Below, piece by piece: positions 6,871 through 16,413 of a stretch of DNA of 64,000 nt. Made by a program: the position numbers and the translations under genes. The notes below the pieces were generated by a model that was not told where the DNA came from, made no database searches, and saw nothing but the letters and a program-made list of their open reading frames with translations. The stretch lies in the NCBI RefSeq assembly GCF_015547515.1, contig NZ_JADMVE010000008.1, positions 62,001-126,000 on the forward strand. The letters are read 5' to 3'. Source of the stretch: Eubacterium sp. 1001713B170207_170306_E7. GTDB lineage: Bacteria; Bacillota; Clostridia; Eubacteriales; Eubacteriaceae. Position 1 is the first letter of the stretch; each line of letters begins with the position of its first letter.

Positions 6871-6909
6871 AAACGTAAGGAAAGGTCTTTTTAAGGAGGA
6901 AAGACAAAA

Positions 6910-8109
6910 ATGCAAGAATACAGAAAAAGAACGGTAACCGCCCCGAACGGTGAAAAATACATCTATTATTATTACAAATATCATGACATTTATGGAAGAC
7001 GGCGTGAAATCACTGCAAAATCCATTGAAATCTTGAATAAAAAGCGAAAAGAAATTGAAGCTCAACTAGCTTCAGGTGTGAACCTCAGTGAAAAAACGCT
7101 TGCCGACTATTGTGAAATCTATTTGCGAACAGTCCATTTTAATACAGTTAAGGAAAAAACGAAAGAACGCTATTTATCAATCCTCAACAACCATCTGCGC
7201 AGAACGCCCCTAGGTGAAATGAAAATGTGCGATTTAACCCTTGATACTGTCCAAAGCTATTATAATACACTGTCAGCCATAAATGCCAAGACACTTCATA
7301 AAATTGTCAACCCAACTCTGCGCTATGCCGGAGTAAAAAAGGAAATTAATTTTATGATTGTCCCAAAGATCTTCACACTTCCACAGGAAGATTCAGCAGA
7401 AAAACAGAGAAAAGCATCCCGAAACACCGCAAGACCGCTTTCACGGGCAGAACATATAGCTTTCAAGGATGCCATTGCAAACCACAAATACGGCTGTCTT
7501 TTCCGGACAGCGCTCGATACTGGAATGCGTCAGGGTGAGCTTTTCGCCTTAACCTGGGCCGATATTGACTTCCAAAATCGCCGTATTACGATTAATAAAT
7601 CTGGCGGTATCACAAAGGGGGATCAGAAAAAAAGCCGGTGGATCGTGGGCCTTCCCAAAAATGGCCAAACCAGAATAAACAGATTGCCAGAAGTTCTGCA
7701 TACTATTTTAAATGAGCATCGAGACAAACAGAAAAAAGAGCTGGCCAAACTTGGAATCATTCAAACACCGCAAACGCTGGTGTTCTGCACACCGCTCGGC
7801 ACACATCTTGATTCCTCAAACGTCCTTGCTGCATTAAAAAAGGTCTATATTTCTTTAGGTATCAGTTCAGAAAAAACATTTCATGATCTTCGACATACCT
7901 ATGCAACCCGTCAATTCGAGGCTGGCGCGGAGCCGCTGGTGATATCAAAACTCCTCGGGCACTCCGATCTATCCGTTACTTTAAAAACCTATATTCATAT
8001 TTTAAATTCCCTGAAAGACGCCACCGCAGACAAAACCGACAGTTTTTACGCCTCCATTGCTGATGAAACTGGCGAAAATCTGGCGAAAAACGTCATTTCC
8101 ATGCATTAA
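6910..8109 (+). CDS. int: Tyrosine recombinase/integrase of the mobilizable element
   Basis: 399 residues after TTAAGGAGG. The N-terminal arm-binding domain (1-55) and SAM-like core-binding domain (about 60-150) precede the catalytic domain. Its residues are visible: R207 (DTGMRQGELF), K250 region, H325 and R328 (HDLRHTYATR), H351 (LLGHSDL) and Y361. All six are consistent with an active enzyme. The gene ends 38 bases before the att core at 8147, the usual arrangement for tRNA-targeting integrases. It is clearly related to, but distinct from, the prophage integrase at 42871. Confidence 0.92.
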   Translation: MQEYRKRTVTAPNGEKYIYYYYKYHDIYGRRREITAKSIEILNKKRKEIEAQLASGVNLSEKTLADYCEIYLRTVHFNTVKEKTKERYLSILNNHLRRTPLGEMKMCDLTLDTVQSYYNTLSAINAKTLHKIVNPTLRYAGVKKEINFMIVPKIFTLPQEDSAEKQRKASRNTARPLSRAEHIAFKDAIANHKYGCLFRTALDTGMRQGELFALTWADIDFQNRRITINKSGGITKGDQKKSRWIVGLPKNGQTRINRLPEVLHTILNEHRDKQKKELAKLGIIQTPQTLVFCTPLGTHLDSSNVLAALKKVYISLGISSEKTFHDLRHTYATRQFEAGAEPLVISKLLGHSDLSVTLKTYIHILNSLKDATADKTDSFYASIADETGENLAKNVISMH

Positions 8110-8138
8110 AAAAGAGACCCGGAGGTCCCTATCTAAGC
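8108..8138 (-). terminator. Element-borne terminator facing the tRNA 3' end
   Basis: On the minus strand GGGACCTCCGGGTCTC is followed by six T residues. It occupies the same place relative to the att core as the tRNA-Val terminators at 741-775 and 44136-44162. It would end a tRNA transcript when this element alone occupies the site. Confidence 0.5.
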
Positions 8139-8146
8139 GAAATTTC

Positions 8147-8184
8147 TGGTGATCCCGATTGGGCTTGAACCAACGACCTCTACC
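8147..8184 (-). repeat. Central attachment site shared by the two elements (att core copy 2)
   Basis: Perfect 38-bp copy of the tRNA-Val 3' end. It is both the right end of the mobilizable element and the left end of the prophage. Confidence 0.88.
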
Positions 8185-8490
8185 CAATAGTTTGCTTATT
8201 TTTTGGGAATCTAAAAAGCTTGGAAAAGTGTTTGAATTCGCGGTCTTCAAGAGAAACAGCAGGATAATCTCGAGAAACAAATATTAAAAATTTGCAGGAC
8301 AATTTTCGGGCACAAAAACAAAAAGCTCCCGGTCTTTGGATCAGGAGCTTTCAAAGGAAAAGTATTGGGGGGGGGAGATTAATTCTGTTATTCTGTCAAG
8401 TAAGAGGTATGATTGTTCGATAATATTTATACCCGGCAATAAAAATTTAAAACAAAAAATAAAGCCGTCCTGAAGGCGGCCCTTTATTAT
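8185..8490. other. Noncoding left end of the prophage with two leftward terminators
   Basis: About 300 bases without a gene. It contains a minus-strand terminator at 8306-8345 (AAAGCTCC/GGAGCTTT then a T run) and the endolysin terminator at 8450-8482 (GCCGCC-TTCA-GGACGGC then A/T-rich sequence). A run of nine G occurs at 8367-8375. The rest should contain integrase arm-binding sites, which I cannot assign. Confidence 0.5.
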
Positions 8491-9267
8491 TTAATCGCCA
8501 ACGCTATCCCGTGGCCACAGCTGCACATGTACAAATTGGCTGGAATAATACCGGATCACGCCTGGGATTCCAACGGCTAATGCTGCGTTTGCCACTTCAT
8601 CCACTGAATGGCCGGAGCAATACAAGTCGCAGGCATCTCCGTCCATATGCAGGCTGTCTGGAACGCCGCCGTCCTTTGTGTTCTGGTATGCACAGCGGAA
8701 ACCAGAGGTAATGGTCACTGGATCGCCCAGGTAGTCCCGAAGCTTCTGGATCAGGACTTTTAATTCTGGTTTAATGTCCCCGCCGCACCCGCACTCGCAC
8801 TTAAACTCATCGGGTCCGAAGTTTGGCAGATCGGTCGCATCTATAACAGGCTGGGCCTCTACATCCATCAGATGAAGGAATACTTCCCGGCCTGCGATCC
8901 GATCCACACACAGGCCATTGTCCCCCTGGTAGCTTTCCACGCAGTTCCCCAGGCCGCCGCCAAAGACTCCCGGACACTCGACACCGCCCGGATCATACCC
9001 CTTAAGCAGCAGTAGAATTTCCAGAGCGGTGACCATGTACTGGGTTTCGCCTTCCCGGACGTTGTGGCTGCCAAAGGCGGTATTGCTGGCGCTGCCCCAG
9101 GTGCCATCCACCTCCAGGCCTGCGCCGTAATCCAGGTTCATGGCGTGCTGGACCAGGCGAACGCCCTGTTTTTGTGTTTCGGCACCTCTCAGGCCGTCTG
9201 CTGCGATCTTGTTTTCAACAAAGTTATTGCTGTGTTCCTGTCCTAATCGGATTAATTCATTACTCAT
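8491..9267 (-). CDS. Endolysin: peptidoglycan-binding domains plus M15 peptidase
   Basis: 258 residues. The N-terminal ~140 residues carry peptidoglycan-binding repeats (GLEVDGTWGSASNTAF and a second GVFGGG region). The C-terminal domain (about 150-255) is an M15-type zinc D,D-peptidase: SGFRCAYQN leads into zinc ligands H207 and D214 (SLHMDGDACDL), with H247 in FVHVQLWP. It would cut the peptide part of peptidoglycan at the end of the lytic cycle. It overlaps the holin gene by four bases. No signal peptide is visible, so it depends on the holin for access. Confidence 0.85.
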   Translation of the reverse strand: MSNELIRLGQEHSNNFVENKIAADGLRGAETQKQGVRLVQHAMNLDYGAGLEVDGTWGSASNTAFGSHNVREGETQYMVTALEILLLLKGYDPGGVECPGVFGGGLGNCVESYQGDNGLCVDRIAGREVFLHLMDVEAQPVIDATDLPNFGPDEFKCECGCGGDIKPELKVLIQKLRDYLGDPVTITSGFRCAYQNTKDGGVPDSLHMDGDACDLYCSGHSVDEVANAALAVGIPGVIRYYSSQFVHVQLWPRDSVGD

Positions 9268-9587
9268 TTTTTATTTTCCTCCTTGTTTTCATCTTCGATA
9301 ATTTCCAATAATTCATATAATTTCTTTGTTGCAAGCCCCTTTATGGCCGTTTTAAGGTTATCGGCAGCCACTGCCGGGGCGGTAAAGCTATTGTTTTTCC
9401 AATAGCACCAGAATACGGATATAAGCGTCAGTGCGCCTGTTATAAAATCGTTGATGGCTTCATTTTCGATTGGAATAATCGGATAACCGGCCATTGTGCA
9501 AAACTGGTTTATTAAGGTTAAAACCAAAATAAACAGGCGGGCCAATGGCTTGGCGTATCGGCTTAAATTTTCTGGGTTTATTTTCAT
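9264..9587 (-). CDS. Phage holin, SPP1 family
   Basis: 107 residues with two hydrophobic segments (about 16-36 and 48-64), the second followed by WKNNSFT, a hallmark of the SPP1-type holin family. The C-terminal tail is charged and cytoplasmic. It would form membrane lesions that release the endolysin, with which it overlaps (ATGA-type junction). Confidence 0.85.
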   Translation of the reverse strand: MKINPENLSRYAKPLARLFILVLTLINQFCTMAGYPIIPIENEAINDFITGALTLISVFWCYWKNNSFTAPAVAADNLKTAIKGLATKKLYELLEIIEDENKEENKK

Positions 9588-9599
9588 TTTTTCTCCTCT

Positions 9600-9965
9600 C
9601 TATGGATTCATCCGGCTTTTTGTTTTGTGGGCCTGCTCGGCCAAAAACTCGTTAATCTCGTCGATGGATTCGTCCACGTTTCCATTGTTCCTTTTCCCGG
9701 ATACGGCTTCAAGACAAGAGCGCATAGAACGCATGAGAATATAGCGTTCCACGGCGCTCACGTCGATGTCGTGCTGCTGCTTGCGCTGCCAGCTCTCCAC
9801 GTCCCCGATCCGGTCGTTTAATACCTCGATCTGCTTGTCCTGCTGCTCGTCTGGGTGGATAAGCTTGTTATACAGCCATTGCCGTGCTGGTTTATAGAAA
9901 AACATAAAGCAAGCACCTATCCCCATCACCCACCCGGCATACTGCGAAAGTATTTCGATTGTCAT
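9600..9965 (-). CDS. Membrane-anchored phage protein, possible lysis accessory
   Basis: 121 residues with one N-terminal membrane segment (about 8-26, GWVMGIGACFMFFY) and a charged, probably coiled-coil remainder (PDEQQDKQIEVLNDR). It sits between the tail fibre and the holin, where XhlA-like or second-holin proteins often lie. It does not match XhlA topology, whose membrane span is C-terminal, so the function is open. Confidence 0.6.
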   Translation of the reverse strand: MTIEILSQYAGWVMGIGACFMFFYKPARQWLYNKLIHPDEQQDKQIEVLNDRIGDVESWQRKQQHDIDVSAVERYILMRSMRSCLEAVSGKRNNGNVDESIDEINEFLAEQAHKTKSRMNP

Positions 9966-9996
9966 TTTTCCTGTTGTCCTCCTGAAATTTGCATAC

Positions 9997-10016
9997 TAAA
10001 AGGGCCTCCCGGCCCT
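9997..10016 (-). terminator. Terminator-like hairpin after the tail fibre gene
   Basis: GGGCC-GGGA-GGCCC followed by TTTTAG on the minus strand, 28 bases after the tail fibre stop. The short T run suggests partial termination before the lysis genes. Confidence 0.4.
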
Positions 10017-10043
10017 GTTCTGTCCACCTATAACACCTCTTTT

Positions 10044-13000
10044 CTATGCAACGCTTAACCGCTGCTCCAGCTGCCAAATTTTGCTTTTAAGCTCACCTAT
10101 TTCGCGCTGTAAATGTTCGATTTTGGCATCGCGCAGGTCGTTTTCCTGAATGATTTCTTTGGTTGCCTGCCAGTTTATCCCGGCCATTGAATACAGATTA
10201 ATCGCGATATTATCATGGTCGGTTACCTGTTCGGGGGTTTCCCGTTCGATAATGAAACCATAATTTTTATTAACAATGCCTCGTTCAAGATCTGTTTTAA
10301 GGTTGTATTCATAAATCCTACTATGACGCATGATTGAGAGAACTCCCGTATATTCACGAATATTTGTCTTGTATCTTTCTTGTGAAACAGAAGAAAAATT
10401 TGAAGCCCTTACCTCTGTCCATCCACTGTTTCCATAATTATTAATTGACACCCCGCTGTTGCAGCATATATGCAGATTGTTTGAATTTCGGATAAAGAAA
10501 TCACTTGTTCCAACATTATACAGATCACAGGCAGCCCCGATATGCATAATACTGGAATGGTCATTCATAAAAATATTTCGGAACATTCGGACTTCATCAT
10601 TATTTGCCCTTAGGAGTAACGTATTGGAAGTTTTTGTCCCCAAAGAAATATAACCGTCTGACCTCAGTAACAGGTTTCCGATACAGTTAAAGTTCCCATA
10701 TCCAGGTGTGTTCATTATTATATACTCTGATGCATTGCAAGAGATTTTTGTTCCATTTTGTACGTAAAGGGAATCTTCAATGTGCAGCCCTTTTGTCCAG
10801 CCGCTTACATCTTCTTTTGCATAGAGCATACCTACCGCAGCAGATCCCGGCGTTGCACTGTTCTCAAAAGACCATGAAAAATATTTTCCTTCGTTGGACG
10901 TGTAAAACCGGATTCCTTTATTACTAGTATTTGTGCCCATATATGTCGCACCCATATTCGATATAAAGGTACCGTTGGTATCATAAAAATTCACAGCGCT
11001 GTTTGTCATGGAAGCTCTCAGTTTTCCGGCGCTGTCATAGTTGTAGAAATCGCCGCGCTGCTGTAAATTCCCGTTGGTGTCTGCCCATAACACATTGGTG
11101 CCCGCATTGTTTTGAATCCGCAGGCCGCCGCCCTTAATGGTCAGCCCGGTATTGTCCATTGTAAATTTTGTGGTGGTAAACTTGGTGCCGCCGTTAATCC
11201 CGGTGGTGATGGTCGTAATCAGGCTGGTGGCCGTTAATTTCTGTTCGGCTGTCGATACCCTTGTTTCAATTAAGCCCTGGCTATTTTCTGCATCCATGAT
11301 AAACGGGTGCGCAAAATACATTGTGCTTGATGTCCCGCTGTTGTAGTAATTCAAAAACCGGATGCGTACATACTTTGTTGTGGGGTGCATCACCGCACAG
11401 AGTGACACATTTTTTCCAGCTGGCAGCTTTGCCCGGTCGATGTTGCTGGCCATTAAATAGCCCTCTAAATTCAGCCACCCGCCAATGACGGCGCTGGTAG
11501 CATAATAGTAAAAGTTGGTATTCAGCGTTGTGGATGTTCCGGTGTACACGCCTACTGCCTGTTTACTGGCGTTGTAGCAGGTAATCCCAAAATAGATTTG
11601 TCCTGTCGCTGCTGGCTTATTGATGGTAAGGCCCAGCTTATAAGACTTATTGGCATCCACTTCGTAAAAATCAGAATAGATTTCTACGTTTCCGCTGGTC
11701 GTAACAGCGCCGACCCAATTATAGGTGCTGTTAGTCTGTAGCTTAACCCCGTTAAGGCCGGATGCGTTGGCCGCCGGTGACCAGCCGGTTAAATTTCCGG
11801 TTCTGGAAAAGTTATTAAACTGCTTAACCGCGCTGTTATTAAATTCTGTCTTGGTGGTGTAGGTCTGACTGACACTCAAGGTTATCTGGTTGGCTTTCTG
11901 GTCGATAGCGCTGTTCATGGCCGTGGTGGTGCTGTAGTTGGCAAGGACATAGTTCTTTACCGTATCGGCCTTATTCTGCGCCCCCGCGGTGTCTTCTACC
12001 TGCTTCCATGCGCTCCACGCACTGTCGGACGTCCCAATGCGTTCAAAGGTGCCGTCGCTGCTTTTAAACACTTGTGTCGGATACCCGCCTGATTTATCCC
12101 CCCATGAAATGTGGGTGGTCAAAGTGCCGTAGGTCGCGCCACCCGGCGCACCCAGTATTGAGCGGTTTTTAAACTCTGTCGCAGTTTGCCGCGGATAATT
12201 GGCAAAATACCACGATGGCGGCTGGTTGGTGTTTCGGGTGTCTGGTATATTCTTTGTCTGGTAGGTGCTGGATACGGTCGTCTTAAACCCATCCAGATTC
12301 GTTTCCATAGCGGTAATCCGATTGCTAAGGGTATTGACGGTGCTGCCGTCAGCTTTGCTGTTTACCGCGGTCTGTAAACTGCTGACCGTTGTGGAAAAGC
12401 CGTTAAGGGTCTGCTGGAAAGTGGCCTGCTGGGTTTTTACCTCGGTGATCTGGCCTTGCGCATCTTCTGGCGCGGGTGTCCAGTCGGTCGGCTTTGTTCC
12501 CTTTTCAAATTTCAAACTGCTGTTTTGGAATAACAGTCCTCTTTCTGTCCCATTTGCAGACCAACATATAACAATATAATATTTTCCAGCTTTTGGTACG
12601 TTTAAAACTGTTTTTTGACGGGTGTATGCTGTGGTGCTAATGGAATATGTTTGTGCGTCATAGTATTCTGTTAACTGCTCATTATAAAGAGCCATCGAAC
12701 CGCCTGCCTGACCGATGCCTTTACCAATAAATGAGAGCAAATATTTCCCACCTTCTTCTAAAGTAATGGAAAATCTGATTCCCGGGGTACTGCTCCCTTG
12801 GCTGGAAACTACCTTTAAGACATCTTTTTCCCCTTCCTTTATGATGCTTAGCGCAACACTTTGATTCGGTAAAAAACCTGTTGTCCCTTCCAAAAACGCG
12901 GTGTTTAAAATGTAGTTCCGCCCGCCAATGGACAGGTTATTTAAGTCGTTGGTCAAGTTGGCAATGGTGGTCTGCTGGTTTCCGATGGTGGTCTGGATGC

Positions 13001-14978
13001 CGCCCACGGTGGCCACAGTCTTGTTATATTCGTCTTTGAGCTTAACGGTCTGGCCGTCTTTTATGATGGTCGTATCCTGAATAAGCGTGTCGATTTTGCC
13101 GTTGATGGCATTGATCTGGGTGGTGTGGGTTTCGGTGGTGCTTTTGGCCGTTTCTGCGGTGGTTTTAAGGGTGTTAAAGGCCAGGTTGAGGGTTTGGCCG
13201 CTGCTGTCCATTTTAATCACGGTGCTGTCAATTTTCGTGGTATTGCCGTTAATACTGGTGATTAAGCTTACAATGTCGATCTTGGTGCCTGCGATCCCGG
13301 CGTTGTCGGCCACCATGTCATTTCTTATAATGCCGGATTTTATTCCGGGGGCGTGCAGCCCGGCCGCGTCAAACATTAATGCGCCGTTTGCGTCCCATAC
13401 ATACATGGAATAATCCCCGGCGGCATCTTTGCCGATCTGTACCCGCACGCGGCTGGCGTCCTTGATCTGGATGGTGTTATCTTTGATGGCCATACGGCCG
13501 TCGGCTCCCTGTACGGTGACCAGACTGGTATTTAAAATACCCGTGGTGATCTTCCCGGCCTCGACACTGCCGATCATGGCGTTGGTGATGAAGCCGTTAC
13601 GGATGGTCAGGCTATCTGAGGTGATCCCGCCTGCCTGAATGTTCACAGATGTCAGATTCCCATTAACCAGCGTCTTGATGTCGGCCACGTCTGAAACAAG
13701 GGTGTCCACGTAGCCTACTTTGATCTCAGCTACCTCTACCCGGGCCGTTAAGGCGTTGAGGTCTAAAATGGTGGCTTTCCCGGCCAGCAGTTCCTCGATC
13801 TTGGCCGTATTGATAATGGCCTCGGTGGCTTTCAGGGTGGTGGTCTCCAGCTCGCCAATTCGGGCTTTTACCGCGTTGAGCTCCTGGGCGTAAATGTTTT
13901 GAACATGAATGGTGATCGCGTCCAGATCAAGGGCCGATGGGGAAATGGTGCCATCGTCGGCGGTGATGTTATTAACCGTACTGTTGACCTCGTTCTGCTC
14001 CTGCTGGAGTTCCTCGAAGGAGGCGGTGCGGTTGGCAAACTCACATGTATTCTTTTCGGGTTCGTCGGGATATTCCACTATCTTGACAATCCGCTGCTTT
14101 TCTTTGGTGCCGGTGGTGCTGTCCACCAGCTCCACGGTATCCCCCAGGCCATAGTCTAAAATCCTGTAGGTTTTTGGACGGGCTTTTGCAAGGTCGAGAA
14201 TATCCCCAGAGTAGGCCACCACGGGCTTGCTGAGTTCGTTAAGCTTTGCTTCGGCGTCCTCCTTGAGGCTTTCGGCCACCGTATAGCGTTCGTCTTTCCA
14301 GTAGATTTCCAGGTTCTTGTCACTGTACTGGTGGTTTTCCACGTAGTTCTTGCCGCCGTTGATGTCTGCGAAGGTCAGGCCGTCCTTGCCCTCGGCGCGG
14401 ATACGGGTACAAAAATCGTAGCTGGTGCTTTGGATGGCCAGGCGTTTGAGGTTCAGGTTGTCGGTAAAATAGGCTCCCTTATCCTGTCCCCGCTTTTCGG
14501 CAATGTGTATTTTCTTTTCCAGGCTGTCAAACCAGATGTCACAGTTGTAGGTTTTCCGGGCCTGGCTGATGATCTCCCAGGTGCTGCACCCGGTTTTCCG
14601 GATGGTCCGCCGTTTGGTGACCGTGCAGCTGCCAATGGTCCACCCGGTTCCGGCAATGGCCAGTGTCAGGCTGTCGTCTATTTTCTGCTCCACGCTCTCA
14701 AACTTCGGCCAGCATTGTCCCTGGAGGGTTTCCACGTTCAGGACGGCCTTGACGCTCACCCAGGCGTTGCTGCTATCGGGCAGCACCTCCTTGATCACAA
14801 ACTCATCGGTTTCGGTCCTTAAATAGGCCTCATTGACCAGCCCGGCGGCCTGGTTAAGGGGATATGAAAAAGAGAGCGTTTTATCGCCCGTGGATAAAAC
14901 GCTCTCGATCTGGGCGGCTCCCCCGACGGCCAGCCCAGCCACCTTTTCGTGGCTCCTGTTATAGAGCTGTAAAAACAT
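10044..14978 (-). CDS. Tail tip/fibre protein with N-terminal Tal-like domain and C-terminal S74 chaperone
   Basis: 1,644 residues, start after AAAGGAGC. The N-terminal ~350 residues match the phage minor structural/tail-endopeptidase family that caps the tail tip. A long middle follows, with repeated coiled-coil units (TAV/KST-rich, about 370-650 and 880-1020) and beta-rich, carbohydrate-binding-like segments. The last ~110 residues are an intramolecular chaperone of the peptidase S74 type (SQERYKTNI, YGFIIERETPEQV, then a coiled coil). S74 domains trimerise the fibre and cut themselves off, with serine and lysine in the SxxxxK-type motif. It is likely the main receptor-binding protein. Confidence 0.85.
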   Translation of the reverse strand: MFLQLYNRSHEKVAGLAVGGAAQIESVLSTGDKTLSFSYPLNQAAGLVNEAYLRTETDEFVIKEVLPDSSNAWVSVKAVLNVETLQGQCWPKFESVEQKIDDSLTLAIAGTGWTIGSCTVTKRRTIRKTGCSTWEIISQARKTYNCDIWFDSLEKKIHIAEKRGQDKGAYFTDNLNLKRLAIQSTSYDFCTRIRAEGKDGLTFADINGGKNYVENHQYSDKNLEIYWKDERYTVAESLKEDAEAKLNELSKPVVAYSGDILDLAKARPKTYRILDYGLGDTVELVDSTTGTKEKQRIVKIVEYPDEPEKNTCEFANRTASFEELQQEQNEVNSTVNNITADDGTISPSALDLDAITIHVQNIYAQELNAVKARIGELETTTLKATEAIINTAKIEELLAGKATILDLNALTARVEVAEIKVGYVDTLVSDVADIKTLVNGNLTSVNIQAGGITSDSLTIRNGFITNAMIGSVEAGKITTGILNTSLVTVQGADGRMAIKDNTIQIKDASRVRVQIGKDAAGDYSMYVWDANGALMFDAAGLHAPGIKSGIIRNDMVADNAGIAGTKIDIVSLITSINGNTTKIDSTVIKMDSSGQTLNLAFNTLKTTAETAKSTTETHTTQINAINGKIDTLIQDTTIIKDGQTVKLKDEYNKTVATVGGIQTTIGNQQTTIANLTNDLNNLSIGGRNYILNTAFLEGTTGFLPNQSVALSIIKEGEKDVLKVVSSQGSSTPGIRFSITLEEGGKYLLSFIGKGIGQAGGSMALYNEQLTEYYDAQTYSISTTAYTRQKTVLNVPKAGKYYIVICWSANGTERGLLFQNSSLKFEKGTKPTDWTPAPEDAQGQITEVKTQQATFQQTLNGFSTTVSSLQTAVNSKADGSTVNTLSNRITAMETNLDGFKTTVSSTYQTKNIPDTRNTNQPPSWYFANYPRQTATEFKNRSILGAPGGATYGTLTTHISWGDKSGGYPTQVFKSSDGTFERIGTSDSAWSAWKQVEDTAGAQNKADTVKNYVLANYSTTTAMNSAIDQKANQITLSVSQTYTTKTEFNNSAVKQFNNFSRTGNLTGWSPAANASGLNGVKLQTNSTYNWVGAVTTSGNVEIYSDFYEVDANKSYKLGLTINKPAATGQIYFGITCYNASKQAVGVYTGTSTTLNTNFYYYATSAVIGGWLNLEGYLMASNIDRAKLPAGKNVSLCAVMHPTTKYVRIRFLNYYNSGTSSTMYFAHPFIMDAENSQGLIETRVSTAEQKLTATSLITTITTGINGGTKFTTTKFTMDNTGLTIKGGGLRIQNNAGTNVLWADTNGNLQQRGDFYNYDSAGKLRASMTNSAVNFYDTNGTFISNMGATYMGTNTSNKGIRFYTSNEGKYFSWSFENSATPGSAAVGMLYAKEDVSGWTKGLHIEDSLYVQNGTKISCNASEYIIMNTPGYGNFNCIGNLLLRSDGYISLGTKTSNTLLLRANNDEVRMFRNIFMNDHSSIMHIGAACDLYNVGTSDFFIRNSNNLHICCNSGVSINNYGNSGWTEVRASNFSSVSQERYKTNIREYTGVLSIMRHSRIYEYNLKTDLERGIVNKNYGFIIERETPEQVTDHDNIAINLYSMAGINWQATKEIIQENDLRDAKIEHLQREIGELKSKIWQLEQRLSVA

Positions 14979-15002
14979 CGGCTCCAGCTCCTTTCATTCT
15001 CT

Positions 15003-15395
15003 TTACTCCGGTTCGCCAGTTAACATGATCTGGAGACCATACAGGTCGTTCCCGGTAAGATCTTCGCGGCTTGCGATGTCCTTAAATTCGATTAAGCGGA
15101 AGTTGACGGTTACTTTTTCGTCCAGAAGCTGGTCCAGCTCTTCCAGGTATTCCTGCATCCTGCCGTCCTGGATGGCCGCATTGCCCTGGGGATCCTGGAT
15201 AATCTGTCCCTTATCATCCCGCTTGGCGTATTTCTTGCCCAGGGCGGCCTTGGTTTCGGCGTAGTCCTGGTATTCGGCCTTAAGCACCTTTAAATTCTTC
15301 CCGATGGCAAAAGCTACGCGGACCGGATAGGTCTTTTCCGCAGCGGCCTGTAAGGCGTTGGTGATGTCAATTAATTCTCTGTTGGTTAATTCCAT
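15003..15395 (-). CDS. DUF1617-like phage tail-region protein
   Basis: 130 residues beginning MELTNRELIDITNALQ, the pattern of the DUF1617 family found beside tail genes of Firmicutes siphophages. It is helical and charged, and its function is unknown. Its ATG overlaps the stop of the upstream gene (TAATG), so translation is coupled. Confidence 0.65.
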   Translation of the reverse strand: MELTNRELIDITNALQAAAEKTYPVRVAFAIGKNLKVLKAEYQDYAETKAALGKKYAKRDDKGQIIQDPQGNAAIQDGRMQEYLEELDQLLDEKVTVNFRLIEFKDIASREDLTGNDLYGLQIMLTGEPE

Positions 15396-15655
15396 TATGC
15401 TTGTCCTCCGTTATTGTCCGCTCCGGTTAAAAGGGCGGTGATTTTTGTTAAAAACTCGACGGTTTCGGCGTTTACGGTGTCGGCATTTGCCTTAATCGCT
15501 TCCTGGTTTAATTCGTACGTGTTATAGGTCAGACCGCCTGTATCGGTTATTTTGGCTTCCCGGTTCATGATCTGAACGGCTCCGGTATTTTTTCCCAGTT
15601 CCACTTCGGTTGCTCCGGTTAATTCGATGGTTCTTTTTTCGTTTATTTTCAGCAT
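15395..15655 (-). CDS. Small phage tail-region protein (86 aa)
   Basis: Start set at ATG 15655, after AAAAAAGGAG; the longer upstream frame overlaps the Dit gene and has no ribosome site. The product (MLKINEKRTIELTGATEVEL...) is acidic with alternating beta and helical character. No family recognised. It lies between Dit and the DUF1617-like gene in the tail module. Confidence 0.6.
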   Translation of the reverse strand: MLKINEKRTIELTGATEVELGKNTGAVQIMNREAKITDTGGLTYNTYELNQEAIKANADTVNAETVEFLTKITALLTGADNNGGQA

Positions 15656-15672
15656 TTTGTTTTTCTCCTTTT

Positions 15673-16413
15673 TTAAATGAATCGCGGACAGTACCGCAAT
15701 GTAATATCCACGTTGTTCCGGGATACGGTGATGGTGTTGGCTCCCGGCCGCAGCCTGGGGAACAGCCACAGTTCGGTGTCCCCATATTTGTTGCTGCCGT
15801 CTGCCAGGGTGACCAGGCCTTTTTCACCGTCAACAATGACTTTCTGGCCGCCCTTTTGAATCTTGGTAAAGCTGATGGGCTGGTCTGCATCTTTCTGCGG
15901 GTCATAGCCCAGGCCCGTAATGGTCAAGTCTGGTATGTCGGCCGCCGGGGTGATCTCCACGACACAGGGGGTCAGGGCGTTTCCGGAGACGTTGATAGTC
16001 TTGGTGGCTGCCCGGTTGAGGGTCTCGGTCTGCTGGTCTCCGTATTCGTAGCCGATGAATTGCAGTTCAAAAGTCGGCACCATTTTGGCGTACTCAACGG
16101 CGTAGGTTTTTTGAGGCGTCCCGCTTAGCGCGCACTTAAAGCGGTGCGGCTGTCCTGGAATCTCAATGTCCACACTTCCCAGAAGTTTGCTTGCCAGATT
16201 GCTGATGGCGTGATCGGCAGCCGCTTCAGTGCTGTGCCGCATAAACACCAGACTAACCGAAAGTGTCTTGAATGCTGTTTCAAAGCTGTCCATCCCAACG
16301 GGCAACAGGCTTCCGGGCGGCCACTCGCTTTTTTTTGTTATCTCGCAGGGCTGGATGACATAGTGCTTCAGCACTGCGCCAAAGGTTTTGATATCCACTC
16401 CGTTCAGTTTCAT
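15673..16413 (-). CDS. Distal tail protein (Dit)
   Basis: 246 residues, directly downstream of the tape measure with a one-base overlap, the classic Dit position between tape measure and Tal/fibre. Beta-rich; the N-terminal segment MKLNGVDIKTFGAVL and the C-terminal segment WLFPRLRPGANTITV fit the siphovirus Dit/gp19.1 family, whose ring joins the tail tube to the tip. Family assignment is by position and pattern. Confidence 0.7.
   Translation of the reverse strand: MKLNGVDIKTFGAVLKHYVIQPCEITKKSEWPPGSLLPVGMDSFETAFKTLSVSLVFMRHSTEAAADHAISNLASKLLGSVDIEIPGQPHRFKCALSGTPQKTYAVEYAKMVPTFELQFIGYEYGDQQTETLNRAATKTINVSGNALTPCVVEITPAADIPDLTITGLGYDPQKDADQPISFTKIQKGGQKVIVDGEKGLVTLADGSNKYGDTELWLFPRLRPGANTITVSRNNVDITLRYCPRFI

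Larger units (their letters stand above)
785..8184. mobile_element. Integrative mobilizable element in tRNA-Val
   Basis: About 7.4 kb flanked by 38-bp tRNA 3'-end repeats. It carries a tyrosine integrase beside its right repeat, an excisionase-like gene, a relaxase with MobC, a RepA-like ATPase, an iteron-like repeat cluster and an XRE repressor. It has no type IV secretion genes, no coupling protein and no virion genes, so it would need a helper conjugation system to transfer. Cargo is slight: a small-peptide/RNA locus and a damaged RelB antitoxin. Boundaries are read directly from the repeats. Confidence 0.8.

Noticed and set aside
8002-8280. 92-residue leftward frame across the central att site
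   Set aside because: It runs antisense through the integrase end and the att core, with no ribosome site.
8367-8375. Run of nine G as a possible phase-variable switch
   Set aside because: It lies in noncoding phage-end DNA, away from any start or promoter that it could switch.
14331-14822. 163-residue rightward frame
   Set aside because: Antisense to the N-terminal Tal-like domain of the tail fibre gene.
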